This document shows positions 52,166 through 59,580 of a stretch of DNA of 64,000 bases, one piece after another. Origin of the DNA: Chitinophagaceae bacterium UBA4407. GTDB lineage: Bacteria; Bacteroidota; Bacteroidia; Chitinophagales; Chitinophagaceae. The notes beneath the pieces were generated by a model, which was not told the DNA's origin, searched no databases, and saw nothing but the letters and a program-made list of their open reading frames with translations. Positions within the stretch are counted from its first letter, which is position 1. The number at the start of each line of letters is the position of its first letter. Made by a program: the position numbers and the translations under genes. The stretch is taken from the NCBI GenBank assembly GCA_002390845.1, contig DGQT01000068.1, forward strand, positions 25,953 to 89,952. The letters run 5' to 3'.

Positions 52166-52274
52166 TCATCTCAATGTTCAGCTTAGGTTTATAAGCCATC
52201 TTGTTAAAAAAAGCAACATACTTTTAATGCAGCGGACAAAAAAGCCCTCAGCCTTTTTTTATTCACAACTGCTT

Positions 52275-52310
52275 CAAACTATAAACTACAAACCATAAAC
52301 TACAAACTAT
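52275..52310. repeat. Heptamer tandem repeat (CTACAAA/CCATAAA type)
   Basis: Two 14-bp units, ATAAACTACAAACC and ATAAACTACAAACT (52281-52308), with flanking partial units. The reverse complement nearly equals the repeat after glmS at 23250-23272. It lies just before the pcm start codon. Confidence 0.72.
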
Positions 52311-52327
52311 ATTTTAGCTTTGCCGCA

Positions 52328-52984
52328 ATGAGAAAATTCGAAGACACATACCAGCACAAGGGCATGCGCAACCAGTTAATAAAAGTCTTACGCAGTAAAG
52401 GCATTACCGATGAAAGTGTATTAAATGCCATCAACCAGATTCCCCGTCATTATTTTTTAGATTCAGCATTTGATAAGATTGCTTATGAAGACAGGGCTTT
52501 CCCGATAGGCGAGGGGCAAACCATTTCTCAGCCATATACCGTTGCTTATCAAACGCAGTTGCTACAGGTAAAACGCAATGAAAAAGTGCTGGAGATTGGA
52601 ACCGGAAGCACCTATCAGGCAACGGTTCTGGCCGAAATGGGCGCAAAGGTTTTTACCATTGAACGCCAGAAAAATTTATTCGAAAAAACGAAAGACTATT
52701 ATTTCAAATCTAAATATCCCTGGCTCAAATTTTTTTACGGCGATGGTTTTGAAGGCCTGCCTACTTATGCGCCTTTCGATAAAGTAATCATCACTGCAGC
52801 TGCGCCTTTTATTCCGCCAAAACTTGTTGCACAAATGAAAACCGGCGGCTTAATGGTGATACCCGTAGATGAAGGAACATCGCAACGCATGCTGCGCATT
52901 ACAAAAAAAGAAGACGGCAGTTACAGCGAAGAATTGTTCGATCTGTTTTCTTTTGTGCCCATGCTCAGTGGTAAGAATGGGTAG
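52328..52984 (+). CDS. pcm: Protein-L-isoaspartate O-methyltransferase
   Basis: A 218-residue SAM-dependent enzyme that repairs isoaspartyl residues in aged proteins; cytoplasmic. RAFPIGEGQTISQPYTVAYQTQLL is the family's substrate motif, VLEIGTGSTYQATVLAEMGA is SAM motif I, and GDGFEGLPTYAPFDKVIITAAAP is the post-motif region. Motif I reads GTGST where most homologues have GTGSG, a mild departure. Length is normal. The start is at the ATG 52328; a second Met twelve codons later is possible. Confidence 0.93.
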   Translation: MRKFEDTYQHKGMRNQLIKVLRSKGITDESVLNAINQIPRHYFLDSAFDKIAYEDRAFPIGEGQTISQPYTVAYQTQLLQVKRNEKVLEIGTGSTYQATVLAEMGAKVFTIERQKNLFEKTKDYYFKSKYPWLKFFYGDGFEGLPTYAPFDKVIITAAAPFIPPKLVAQMKTGGLMVIPVDEGTSQRMLRITKKEDGSYSEELFDLFSFVPMLSGKNG

Positions 52985-52987
52985 TAA

Positions 52988-53795
52988 TTTTTTGAGCCGG
53001 GCAGCAAATCTTTGTGAAGCTTTTGTTGCGTCGCACACTTGTGCGGTTGACAATTCTATTGAGCTTTCTATAGCCAAGAACCAGCCAGAGGTTTTTAAAT
53101 ATTTGTCACCAGTTGGATGCTGGTGACAGTGGAGGATTTATAAATGGGGATTTATAGTATTTATTATAGAAGTAGATATTCGCAGCTATAAAAGAAATGA
53201 AAATTAAAATAAAAAGTTCTTCTCCATTCTTAAAGAAATCAAAAAAAGCCGGGAAAAACTGTGATAAGTAACACGCAAAAAAAGCGATTGATATATCTAT
53301 GAAGACTAAAAAAATAAATCCATAGTTGAATTTTTCCTTTTGAAGAATATTAATTGAGATAAACAATAAACAGGTGAACGCCGACATAGTAATGGCATAA
53401 TAAAACAATCTTTGAATTATGTCACCAATTTCATATCCTGCTCGACCTAAGGCTTCTGAAATGCCTTCAATTGTAGCAATTAAATTACTTTTTGAAGAAG
53501 ATTTTTTAATTACCCATGGATCTAAAGATGGGGTTAAAAAATAAAATAGCGACAACAATGATACTCCAATGTAAATTGAGTAAAGAATAATTATACGATT
53601 AACTTTTCTCATAAAATATAATGGCTCCCAACTTGTGTATTTACGAATGTAATAATAAAAATCTGCAAAGCAGTCTTTCGCCGTTGACGGTGTTATCACC
53701 GTCAATCTACGCTTAGGTAAAGCTCAATAGAATTGTCAACCGTACAAGTGTGCGACGCAAGGAACGGTCATAAAAGATATAAAGCCCGGCTCATA
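52988..53795. mobile_element. Inverted-repeat-bounded cassette carrying a membrane-protein gene (copy 23)
   Basis: The left arm (GAGCCGGGC at 52994-53002, then core plus interior 53026-53067) and the right arm (53719-53760, then GCCCGGCTC at 53784-53792) are inverted copies. The inner 42 bases match at 41. Between the arms lies one AT-rich gene, 53106-53612, with a 9-bp-stem hairpin at each side: TGTCACCAG/CTGGTGACA at 53104-53128 and TTGACGGTG/CACCGTCAA at 53684-53705. No transposase is present. Mobility is inferred from structure only. Confidence 0.6.
53106..53612 (-). CDS. Small four-helix membrane protein, cassette cargo, unknown function
   Basis: A 168-residue protein with four predicted transmembrane helices: RIIILYSIYIGVSLLSLFYF, LFYYAITMSAFTCLLFISIN, YGFIFLVFIDISIAFFACYL and ELFILIFISFIAANIYFY. 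I recognise no family. The frame could start at a TTG (53705), but that codon lies in a hairpin, so the ATG at 53612 is preferred. The last seven codons overlap the hairpin at 53104-53128. The gene is far more AT-rich than pcm and ispG beside it and is enclosed by near-perfect inverted arms of the dispersed repeat. It could be an immunity-type, toxin-type or housekeeping-neutral cargo; no evidence decides. Confidence 0.65.
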   Translation of the reverse strand: MRKVNRIIILYSIYIGVSLLSLFYFLTPSLDPWVIKKSSSKSNLIATIEGISEALGRAGYEIGDIIQRLFYYAITMSAFTCLLFISINILQKEKFNYGFIFLVFIDISIAFFACYLSQFFPAFFDFFKNGEELFILIFISFIAANIYFYNKYYKSPFINPPLSPASNW

Positions 53796-53833
53796 ATTTC
53801 CTTACTTAAAACTTACTACTCAAAACTTATAAC

Positions 53834-55852
53834 TTAAACCACCGGCTCTATCCAGGCTTCATTTTCTCGGAGTAAGTTGATGAGTTCGTCTACCGCGATA
53901 TTACTGTCTACATTGCGCTTTACAATTTCTTTGCCTTTGTATAAAGTGATCTTGCCAACACCGCTGCCCACATAGCCAAAATCGGCATCGGCCATTTCGC
54001 CAGGGCCGTTTACAATGCAGCCCATGATGGCAATTTTTACGCCTTTAAGATGGTTGGTGCGTGAACGTATTTTAGCAGTGGTTTCCTGCAGGTCGAAGAG
54101 TGTTCTGCCGCAACTTGGGCAACTGATATATTCCGTTTTTGAAATGCGGGTGCGTGTTGCCTGCAGTATGCCGAAAGCGGTTGAATTGATAAACTGTTCA
54201 GGGGTAATATTGTTGCTGTAATTTCTTCCGCTTGCATTTTGCTGATCGACGGCAGAAGATTGATGGTAACTTTTCTGTGTCATGCCCAGGCAAATACCAT
54301 CGCCAAAACCATCAAGTAAAAGCGCACCACATTCTGTTGAATAATGAATGAGGTGTTCATCGGCCGTTTGCCAGTTACTGTCGGTGATAAGCACTGCTGG
54401 GTTTTTTATGTTGCGGCTCATCAGTTCTATAAACATGCGGCGAACGGCGGGCATAGCATGCTGGCTGGTGCTGCTTAAACAAAGCACCACGGTTTTATCG
54501 TTGGCGAGTTCATCGAGCCAGGTAAAATTGTTGATATCGGTTTCATCACTGAAACAATCGAGCATTATAAAATTGATGGTTTCACTTTTTTTCAATGCTT
54601 CTTCATAACCACCACCATCGAATATGGGAAAATATTTTGTTTTGTCCGTTGCATCGGTCCATGCAGCGGGATAGGTAATCACTTTCAATGTTCCCGGCAA
54701 TTCAAAATTCAATAACTGGTGGCCTGTAAAAATATAATCCGCAGCACCATCGCTGATATTCCATTTATCTGTTGTTTCATTGTATGTATAACCAACGCTT
54801 TGTAAATGCTGCGTTGTTATGTTTTCAATCTTACTTAAATCTGCAATTACAACGGGCACCTGTTTGCCACCAATGTTATCTACTGCAAATGTTTCCCTAC
54901 GTTTATATTCAAAAGGTGAGTAAGGAATTTTATTTGCAACAGGAATTGATTGCTGATTGCTGATTGCTGATTGCTGGTACCGCTTTACAAGGTCGCGGCA
55001 AACTGGTATTTCAAACTCGGGGTCTTCGGTTAACGAAACCCGCACTGTATCGCCGATACCGTCTTCCAATAAAGTGCCTATTCCTGCTGCGCTTTTTACG
55101 CGGCCATCTTCGCCATCGCCGGCTTCTGTAACACCAAGGTGCAAAGGATAACATGCGCCAAACTCTGCATCCATCTGCTGAATGAGTAAACGGTAAGCCT
55201 GCACCATTACCTGCGGGTTACTGCTCTTCATACTCAGCACAATGTTGTGGTAACTTTCGCCGCGTGCCACACGCAAAAATTCCATGGCGCTTTCTACCAT
55301 TCCGTTTGCTGTATCGCCGTAGCGGCTCATAATACGGTCACTCAAGCTGCCATGATTGGTGCCGATGCGCATGGCGGTGCCATACTCTTTACAAATCTTT
55401 ATTAACGGTGTAAAACGTTCCCGTATGCGGTCAATTTCTTCGGCATATTCTGCATCTGTGTAATCGATCTGTTCAAACTTTTTCTTATCAACATAATTGC
55501 CAGGATTTACACGAACTTTCTCTACAATTCTTGCAGCAATTTCTGCAGCATTTGGCGTAAAATGAATATCGGCAACCAGTGGTGTACTGTAGCCACGTTT
55601 GCGTAATTCATTTTTTATGTTGAGTAAATTTTCTGCTTCTTTTTTGCTGGGTGCTGTAATACGCACCAGCTCTGCACCGGCATCTATACAGCGGATACTT
55701 TGCTCTACTGTTGCAATTGTGTCCATTGTATCGGTAGTGGTCATCGTCTGCAAACGGATGGGATGAAAGTTGCCGAGCAACAGATCGCCAATGTTTATTT
55801 CCAATGTTTTTAACCTGCTGTATGCTGTGAGAGAATTACAATATAATTGCAT
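53834..55852 (-). CDS. ispG: 4-hydroxy-3-methylbut-2-en-1-yl diphosphate synthase (long form)
   Basis: A 672-residue iron-sulfur enzyme of the non-mevalonate (MEP) isoprenoid pathway. The N-terminal TIM barrel has NIGDLLLGNFHPIRLQTMTTTDT and VRVNPGNYVDKKKF. A large insert, typical of the plant/Bacteroidota form, spans about residues 290-560. The C-terminal part carries the 4Fe-4S ligands CPSC and GCIVNGPGEMADADFGYVGSG. I use the ATG at 55852 because family similarity begins about 20 residues later. The insert contains a 28-bp tandem heptamer repeat encoding QQSAISNQQS. Confidence 0.93.
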   Translation of the reverse strand: MQLYCNSLTAYSRLKTLEINIGDLLLGNFHPIRLQTMTTTDTMDTIATVEQSIRCIDAGAELVRITAPSKKEAENLLNIKNELRKRGYSTPLVADIHFTPNAAEIAARIVEKVRVNPGNYVDKKKFEQIDYTDAEYAEEIDRIRERFTPLIKICKEYGTAMRIGTNHGSLSDRIMSRYGDTANGMVESAMEFLRVARGESYHNIVLSMKSSNPQVMVQAYRLLIQQMDAEFGACYPLHLGVTEAGDGEDGRVKSAAGIGTLLEDGIGDTVRVSLTEDPEFEIPVCRDLVKRYQQSAISNQQSIPVANKIPYSPFEYKRRETFAVDNIGGKQVPVVIADLSKIENITTQHLQSVGYTYNETTDKWNISDGAADYIFTGHQLLNFELPGTLKVITYPAAWTDATDKTKYFPIFDGGGYEEALKKSETINFIMLDCFSDETDINNFTWLDELANDKTVVLCLSSTSQHAMPAVRRMFIELMSRNIKNPAVLITDSNWQTADEHLIHYSTECGALLLDGFGDGICLGMTQKSYHQSSAVDQQNASGRNYSNNITPEQFINSTAFGILQATRTRISKTEYISCPSCGRTLFDLQETTAKIRSRTNHLKGVKIAIMGCIVNGPGEMADADFGYVGSGVGKITLYKGKEIVKRNVDSNIAVDELINLLRENEAWIEPVV
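54948..54975. repeat. Four perfect GATTGCT heptamers inside ispG
   Basis: Four identical 7-bp units in tandem, in the insert domain of ispG. Loss or gain of one or two units would shift the reading frame; three units would change seven residues. In the protein it reads as a near-repeat of QQSAISN. Confidence 0.9.
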
Positions 55853-56019
55853 GTTGATTTGGTGATTTGATGATTTGGCAATTTGATAATTAAACAACAC
55901 TCCGAATTAAAGATTGCCTGTAGCTGCAAAAGTAACAAACAAAAAAGGATGCAGTTTAATGCAGTTGCCATTTTATATTTTATTGATGCATTGCCAGAGA
56001 GTTTGCAACTTGTTGCTGA

Positions 56020-56085
56020 AATAAATTTTACAGTACAAGTGAGTGACACAACGAAGTTAAATAGTAGTAATGCAGCCCCCGCCAA
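56020..56085. repeat. Dispersed repeat, solo right arm (copy 24)
   Basis: B-type core GTACAAGTGAGTGACACAA at 56033-56051, then CGAAGTTAA and TAATGCAGCCCCCGCC as a worn end. It lies between the ispG start and the stop of the upstream lipoprotein gene. Nearby 55857-55895 has loose GATTTGATG-type tandem units. Confidence 0.68.
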
Positions 56086-56089
56086 TAAA

Positions 56090-56881
56090 TTAATAAGTTA
56101 CCTGGTACTCCAATATAGCAGGCGTATCGAACAGATTGGTAAGGCCGCTGGTGAAACTGATTGTTTTTCTGTCGCTGGAAAGTTCGGGATTCGAACCTTT
56201 ATAATTTTTTATTTCAACGGGCAAAACATAAGTTGTTTTATACTTGAGGTCGCCAAACATTGGAGCCATTTGTTTGATCATCTGCAGGTTTGAATTGCCG
56301 GAAAGCAGCCTGTCAACAAAAGAAGAATCTACCAGTTTGTTACTGATCATTTTATTATCAATACTTAAACTGTAAGCGCCTTCTATAGGGTTCATTACCA
56401 TCGATGCATCGGGGCCTTTTTGCATCATGCCGCTTAATTCATCAGTGGCAGAATCGTTCATTAATTTATCAGTAAGATTTATCTTTTTCATTGCAACAGC
56501 AAGCTCCTGTTTCAGCTTTTGCAGTTCGGTTACATTTTTAAAAGGAATGCTGATTACAAATTTCATATCGTCGTTTTCATTGTCAATATGAATGTTCATG
56601 CTGCCGTCTTTCAGCATTTCTTTTTCTTCAGTTGTAAGCACTGCCGATGTATCTGTAAAGTTTTTAAAATAAATTACAGAATCGCTTTTGGCTGCACCCA
56701 TTTCATCCGTAATACTCTTACCGGTTATCGCCTGCATCTGTTGCATCATGCCACTTATATCCATTGTAATGCTGTAGGTTCCGCTGTTATCTTTATTGAT
56801 CACCGTTTTTTCTTCGGCTTCAAAACAGGAAGCTAAAAGAATACTTGCAAAAATTGCGATTAAAAAATAGTTCTTTTTCAT
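56090..56881 (-). CDS. Lipoprotein of unknown function
   Basis: A 263-residue lipoprotein: signal MKKNYFLIAIFASILLASC with lipobox LASC, Cys19. The mature part opens with acidic sequence and VINKDNSGTYSITMDISGMM, which looks like a beta-strand-rich domain. I recognise no family. It follows the TPR gene by 9 bp on the same strand, so it is probably in one transcript with the vWA and TPR genes, though a repeat arm lies between those two. Confidence 0.75.
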   Translation of the reverse strand: MKKNYFLIAIFASILLASCFEAEEKTVINKDNSGTYSITMDISGMMQQMQAITGKSITDEMGAAKSDSVIYFKNFTDTSAVLTTEEKEMLKDGSMNIHIDNENDDMKFVISIPFKNVTELQKLKQELAVAMKKINLTDKLMNDSATDELSGMMQKGPDASMVMNPIEGAYSLSIDNKMISNKLVDSSFVDRLLSGNSNLQMIKQMAPMFGDLKYKTTYVLPVEIKNYKGSNPELSSDRKTISFTSGLTNLFDTPAILEYQVTY

Positions 56882-56890
56882 ATGTTGTTT

Positions 56891-57496
56891 TTACCAGTCT
56901 TTTTCAGGTTGTGCTGTATTGTTTTTTTTCTGAAGTGATTTTTGCAGTTGTTTTTCTTTATCCCTTAATTCATTAAATTTCTGTTCTATCATTTCTTTAT
57001 CAGGCTGCTTTGTATTCTTGTTCTGCTGCGGCTTTGGCAGGTTTTTAGCATTGGGTGGCGGTGTACTTTGTTGCTTTTGCTTAAGTTCATTAATCGCCTT
57101 CTGCAGGTTCTCCCTTGTTTCATTATCGCCGGGAACAAGTGTAAGCGATTGTTTAAAGTTTTCGATAGCATCCTGTAGTTTTTGCTGTTGCACCAGTGAG
57201 AGACCTTTATTATAAAGCGCTTTGGCTTTTAATGAAATATCATTTACATCCGTTACTTCAGTATAATATTTTTCTGCACCTGCCGCATCGTTTTGTTTTT
57301 GCAGAGCATTTCCCAGGTTGAATTTTGCAGTAACATCACCTGCGTTTTTTTTCAGTGCATTTTTATAAAGTTCAACTGCATTTTTATAGTCGCCTTTTTT
57401 ATATGCATCGTTTGCTTGTTTTATAATACTGCTTACATCCTGCGCATAAAGCGCCTGGAAAGAAGCAAAGAAAAATATGGTAAATAATAATTTCAA
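56891..57496 (-). CDS. TPR protein, BatC-like
   Basis: A 201-residue exported protein with a signal peptide ending ALYA-Q. It carries three TPR units over about 25-140 (AYKKGDYKNAVELYKNALKKNAGDVTAKFNLGNAL, then ALYNKGLSLVQQQKLQDAIENFKQSL). A Gln/Lys-rich tail ends in a charged coiled coil (MIEQKFNELRDKEKQLQKSLQ). This is the layout of BatC-type proteins in Bacteroidota aerotolerance (Bat) operons. The vWA gene lies upstream. The role is inferred from neighbours. Confidence 0.8.
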   Translation of the reverse strand: MKLLFTIFFFASFQALYAQDVSSIIKQANDAYKKGDYKNAVELYKNALKKNAGDVTAKFNLGNALQKQNDAAGAEKYYTEVTDVNDISLKAKALYNKGLSLVQQQKLQDAIENFKQSLTLVPGDNETRENLQKAINELKQKQQSTPPPNAKNLPKPQQNKNTKQPDKEMIEQKFNELRDKEKQLQKSLQKKNNTAQPEKDW

Positions 57497-57517
57497 TTTT
57501 CTTTATTTGATAAGTAT

Positions 57518-57580
57518 ATTTTTTTGAGCCAGGCTATATAATTCTATTAAACTTTTCTTGCGTCGCACACTGCATCATTC
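57518..57580. repeat. Dispersed repeat, left arm (copy 25), between the vWA and TPR genes
   Basis: TTTTTTTGAGCCAGGC, AAACTTTTC and a truncated core TTGCGTCGCACACTGCATC at 57558-57576. It sits in the middle of what is normally one Bat-type transcript. Confidence 0.7.
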
Positions 57581-57635
57581 TGTTCTTTATTCAGCTATGG
57601 CTGCTATGCTGAATACCTGCTTATAAGCATTTTAT

Positions 57636-58661
57636 TCAACGTGCTACTTGTTGTTTGATCTTATTTTTTTCTTTAAAAATTTCTTTAATAAAAATTTCTG
57701 CCACCAGCAATAAAATTGCCAGCGCAATTAAAAACGGTGCGAATGAAAAATATTCCCGTTCACCATTTTTACCCAAAACCAGTTTTTTTTCCATACTGTT
57801 CAAAACAGTGCTTACGTCTTTCGAAGTTTGCAGCACGTTTTCCATTCTAAAATATTCACCACCGGTTTTTGCTGCAATATTTTTAAGCTCATCTTCATTT
57901 AGTTTACTGATAACCGTTTTACCATTTATATCAGTTTTGTATGTTCCTGCGCCAGGCTCCATAATAGGCGACCCTTCAGGTGTACCTATACCAATTGTAT
58001 AAACTATTACGCCGTTGTCAAACAATTCCTGTGCAGCTTTTTCTACATTGGGATCATGATCTTCGCCGTCTGTTATCAGTATTACAGCTTTATGCTTTTT
58101 TTCTTTTGTATCAAGTGAATTATTGCACAACTGCAACGCTTCGCTGATGACTGTTCCCTGCACAGGCACTGCATCAACCGAGGCATTAGATACAAACATT
58201 TTTGCTTCTGCCAGGTCTGATGTTACAGGCATTTGCAGGTAGGCTTTGCCTGCAAAAATCACAAGGCCCGTACGATTGCCATCCATCTTATCTACAATTA
58301 AATTCACCAATTGTTTTGCGCGTTCCAGGCGGGTTGGTTTTATATCGCTGCTAAGCATGCTTTTGCTTACATCGAGTGCAATCATTACATCGATGCCTGC
58401 AGTTTTTTCCTGGTCACCTTTAACAGGTTTACGAAGATTTGTTGCTGCAACAACGCATAGTGCAACTGCCAGTAAAACAGCTATACATTTTATAAAGTAT
58501 TTACGCGATGAATAATTATTTGTAATCCTGTTAATGAGTTCTTCGTCGCCGAGCGCTTTTCTTGTTTTTACTTTCCAGCGCAATACCAATATAAATAATG
58601 CCACAAGTGGCAGCAACAGCAGCAAGCCGTATAAAAATTCTATGTGTTCAAATGAGAGCAT
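57636..58661 (-). CDS. von Willebrand factor A membrane protein, BatA/BatB-like
   Basis: A 341-residue membrane protein with helices near the start (FLYGLLLLLPLVALFILVL, about 9-27; CIAVLLAVALCVVAA, about 58-72) and near the C-terminus (FLIALAILLLVAEIFI). Between them is a vWA domain with an intact MIDAS: DVSKSM, a Thr in TSDLAEAKMF and TDGEDHD. BatA/BatB proteins belong to the Bat locus with BatC-type TPR proteins, which fits the gene downstream. The other usual members (MoxR, DUF58, BatD, BatE) are not in the window. The ATG at 58661 is used. Confidence 0.87.
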   Translation of the reverse strand: MLSFEHIEFLYGLLLLLPLVALFILVLRWKVKTRKALGDEELINRITNNYSSRKYFIKCIAVLLAVALCVVAATNLRKPVKGDQEKTAGIDVMIALDVSKSMLSSDIKPTRLERAKQLVNLIVDKMDGNRTGLVIFAGKAYLQMPVTSDLAEAKMFVSNASVDAVPVQGTVISEALQLCNNSLDTKEKKHKAVILITDGEDHDPNVEKAAQELFDNGVIVYTIGIGTPEGSPIMEPGAGTYKTDINGKTVISKLNEDELKNIAAKTGGEYFRMENVLQTSKDVSTVLNSMEKKLVLGKNGEREYFSFAPFLIALAILLLVAEIFIKEIFKEKNKIKQQVAR

Positions 58662-58721
58662 ATTTAATTGGTGCAAGCTACATGCCACAGGCCAAACTGA
58701 AAAGTGAAAAATTATCTACCA

Positions 58722-58820
58722 ACTGTTCGAATTCGCGTAAATGTTACCATGAAAGAGGAACTGTGAACCGAGCGTGGCAAGAAAAGCTTCATTCATGTTC
58801 TTGTGCCCGGCTCAAAAAAA
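58722..58820. repeat. Dispersed repeat, right arm with C-type core (copy 26)
   Basis: ATTCGCGTAAATGTTACCAT, GAAAGAGGAACTGTGAACCG, AGCGTGGCAAG, then AAAAGCTTCATTC and the normal end GTGCCCGGCTCAAAAAAA. The usual GTGCGACGCAA is replaced, while both outer motifs are kept. Confidence 0.75.
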
Positions 58821-58833
58821 TTCTTTACCTATT

Positions 58834-59580
58834 TTACAGACGTAGCTTTTTCAGAAACTCTTCTTTCTTTCTTTTTGAAACAGGAAGTTCGGCGGCGTTG
58901 CTCATAAGAACGGTGCCGCCATCGCCTTTTATGTAGCGTTTAATTTCGTTGAGGTTGATGATATACGAATTGTGTGTTCGAAAAAATGAATGTTCCTGTA
59001 ACAGTTCTTCGAAGTCTTTGAGTGTTTTGGAAGTTACCAGTTTATCGTTGCTTTTTAAGTGCAGCGATGTGTAACTACCTGTGGCTTCGCAAAATAAAAT
59101 ATCAGGTATATTGATGAAGATAACGCCTTCGGTTGTGGCTACAGAAATTTTATTATAAGGCTGTGAAAGGTTGCGGAGGTTACTGAACAAAAGATCAATT
59201 TGCTGTTGCCGCGAAGCTGACTGGTGTTTTGCTTTAAACCGCTGAACAGCCTGTGTTAGTTCGGTTTCATCAATTGGTTTTAGCAGGTAATCGAGTGCAC
59301 TGAAACGGATTGCTTTAATGGCATACTGGTTATAAGCGGTTGTAAAAATGATATCGAAGGGAACATCTTTTGTGGCTTCCAGCACTTGAAAACCATTTTT
59401 GCGCGGCATTTCAATATCGATAAAAACAAGATCGGGCTCTAACTGACGGATGAGCCTGATACCCTCTTCGGGCTCTGTTGCAACAGCGGCTACCTGTACA
59501 TCTGGAAACTGCTGTTTCAACATTTTTTCGAGTAATGAAATACATTTTTTTTCATCGTCAATTATGATGGCCTGTATCAT
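58834..59580 (-). CDS. LytTR-family response regulator of the propeller kinase
   Basis: A 248-residue regulator. The receiver has DDE at 8-10, phospho-acceptor Asp55 in VFIDIEMP, TTAYNQYAIKAI and LKPID. The LytTR DNA-binding domain has FCEATGSYTSLHL, FFRTHNSYIINLNEIKRYI and the C-terminal PVSKRKKEEFL. The gene overlaps the end of the kinase coding region by 4 bp (ATGA), so they are translated together. The regulon is unknown. Confidence 0.94.
   Translation of the reverse strand: MIQAIIIDDEKKCISLLEKMLKQQFPDVQVAAVATEPEEGIRLIRQLEPDLVFIDIEMPRKNGFQVLEATKDVPFDIIFTTAYNQYAIKAIRFSALDYLLKPIDETELTQAVQRFKAKHQSASRQQQIDLLFSNLRNLSQPYNKISVATTEGVIFINIPDILFCEATGSYTSLHLKSNDKLVTSKTLKDFEELLQEHSFFRTHNSYIINLNEIKRYIKGDGGTVLMSNAAELPVSKRKKEEFLKKLRL

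Noticed and set aside
52315..52322. TAGCTTTG as the pcm promoter -7 element
   Set aside because: It matches the consensus but lies 5 bp before the ATG and has no TTG element at the right distance upstream.
53613..53705. Longer form of the cassette membrane protein
   Set aside because: The earlier TTG start lies within a perfect hairpin. The ATG at 53612 gives a clean start just before the first transmembrane helix.
23290..53795. Integron-type gene cassettes with attC sites
   Set aside because: The arms lack the conserved attC core sites (GTTRRRY and complement), cargo genes are not arrayed head to tail, and no integrase was seen.
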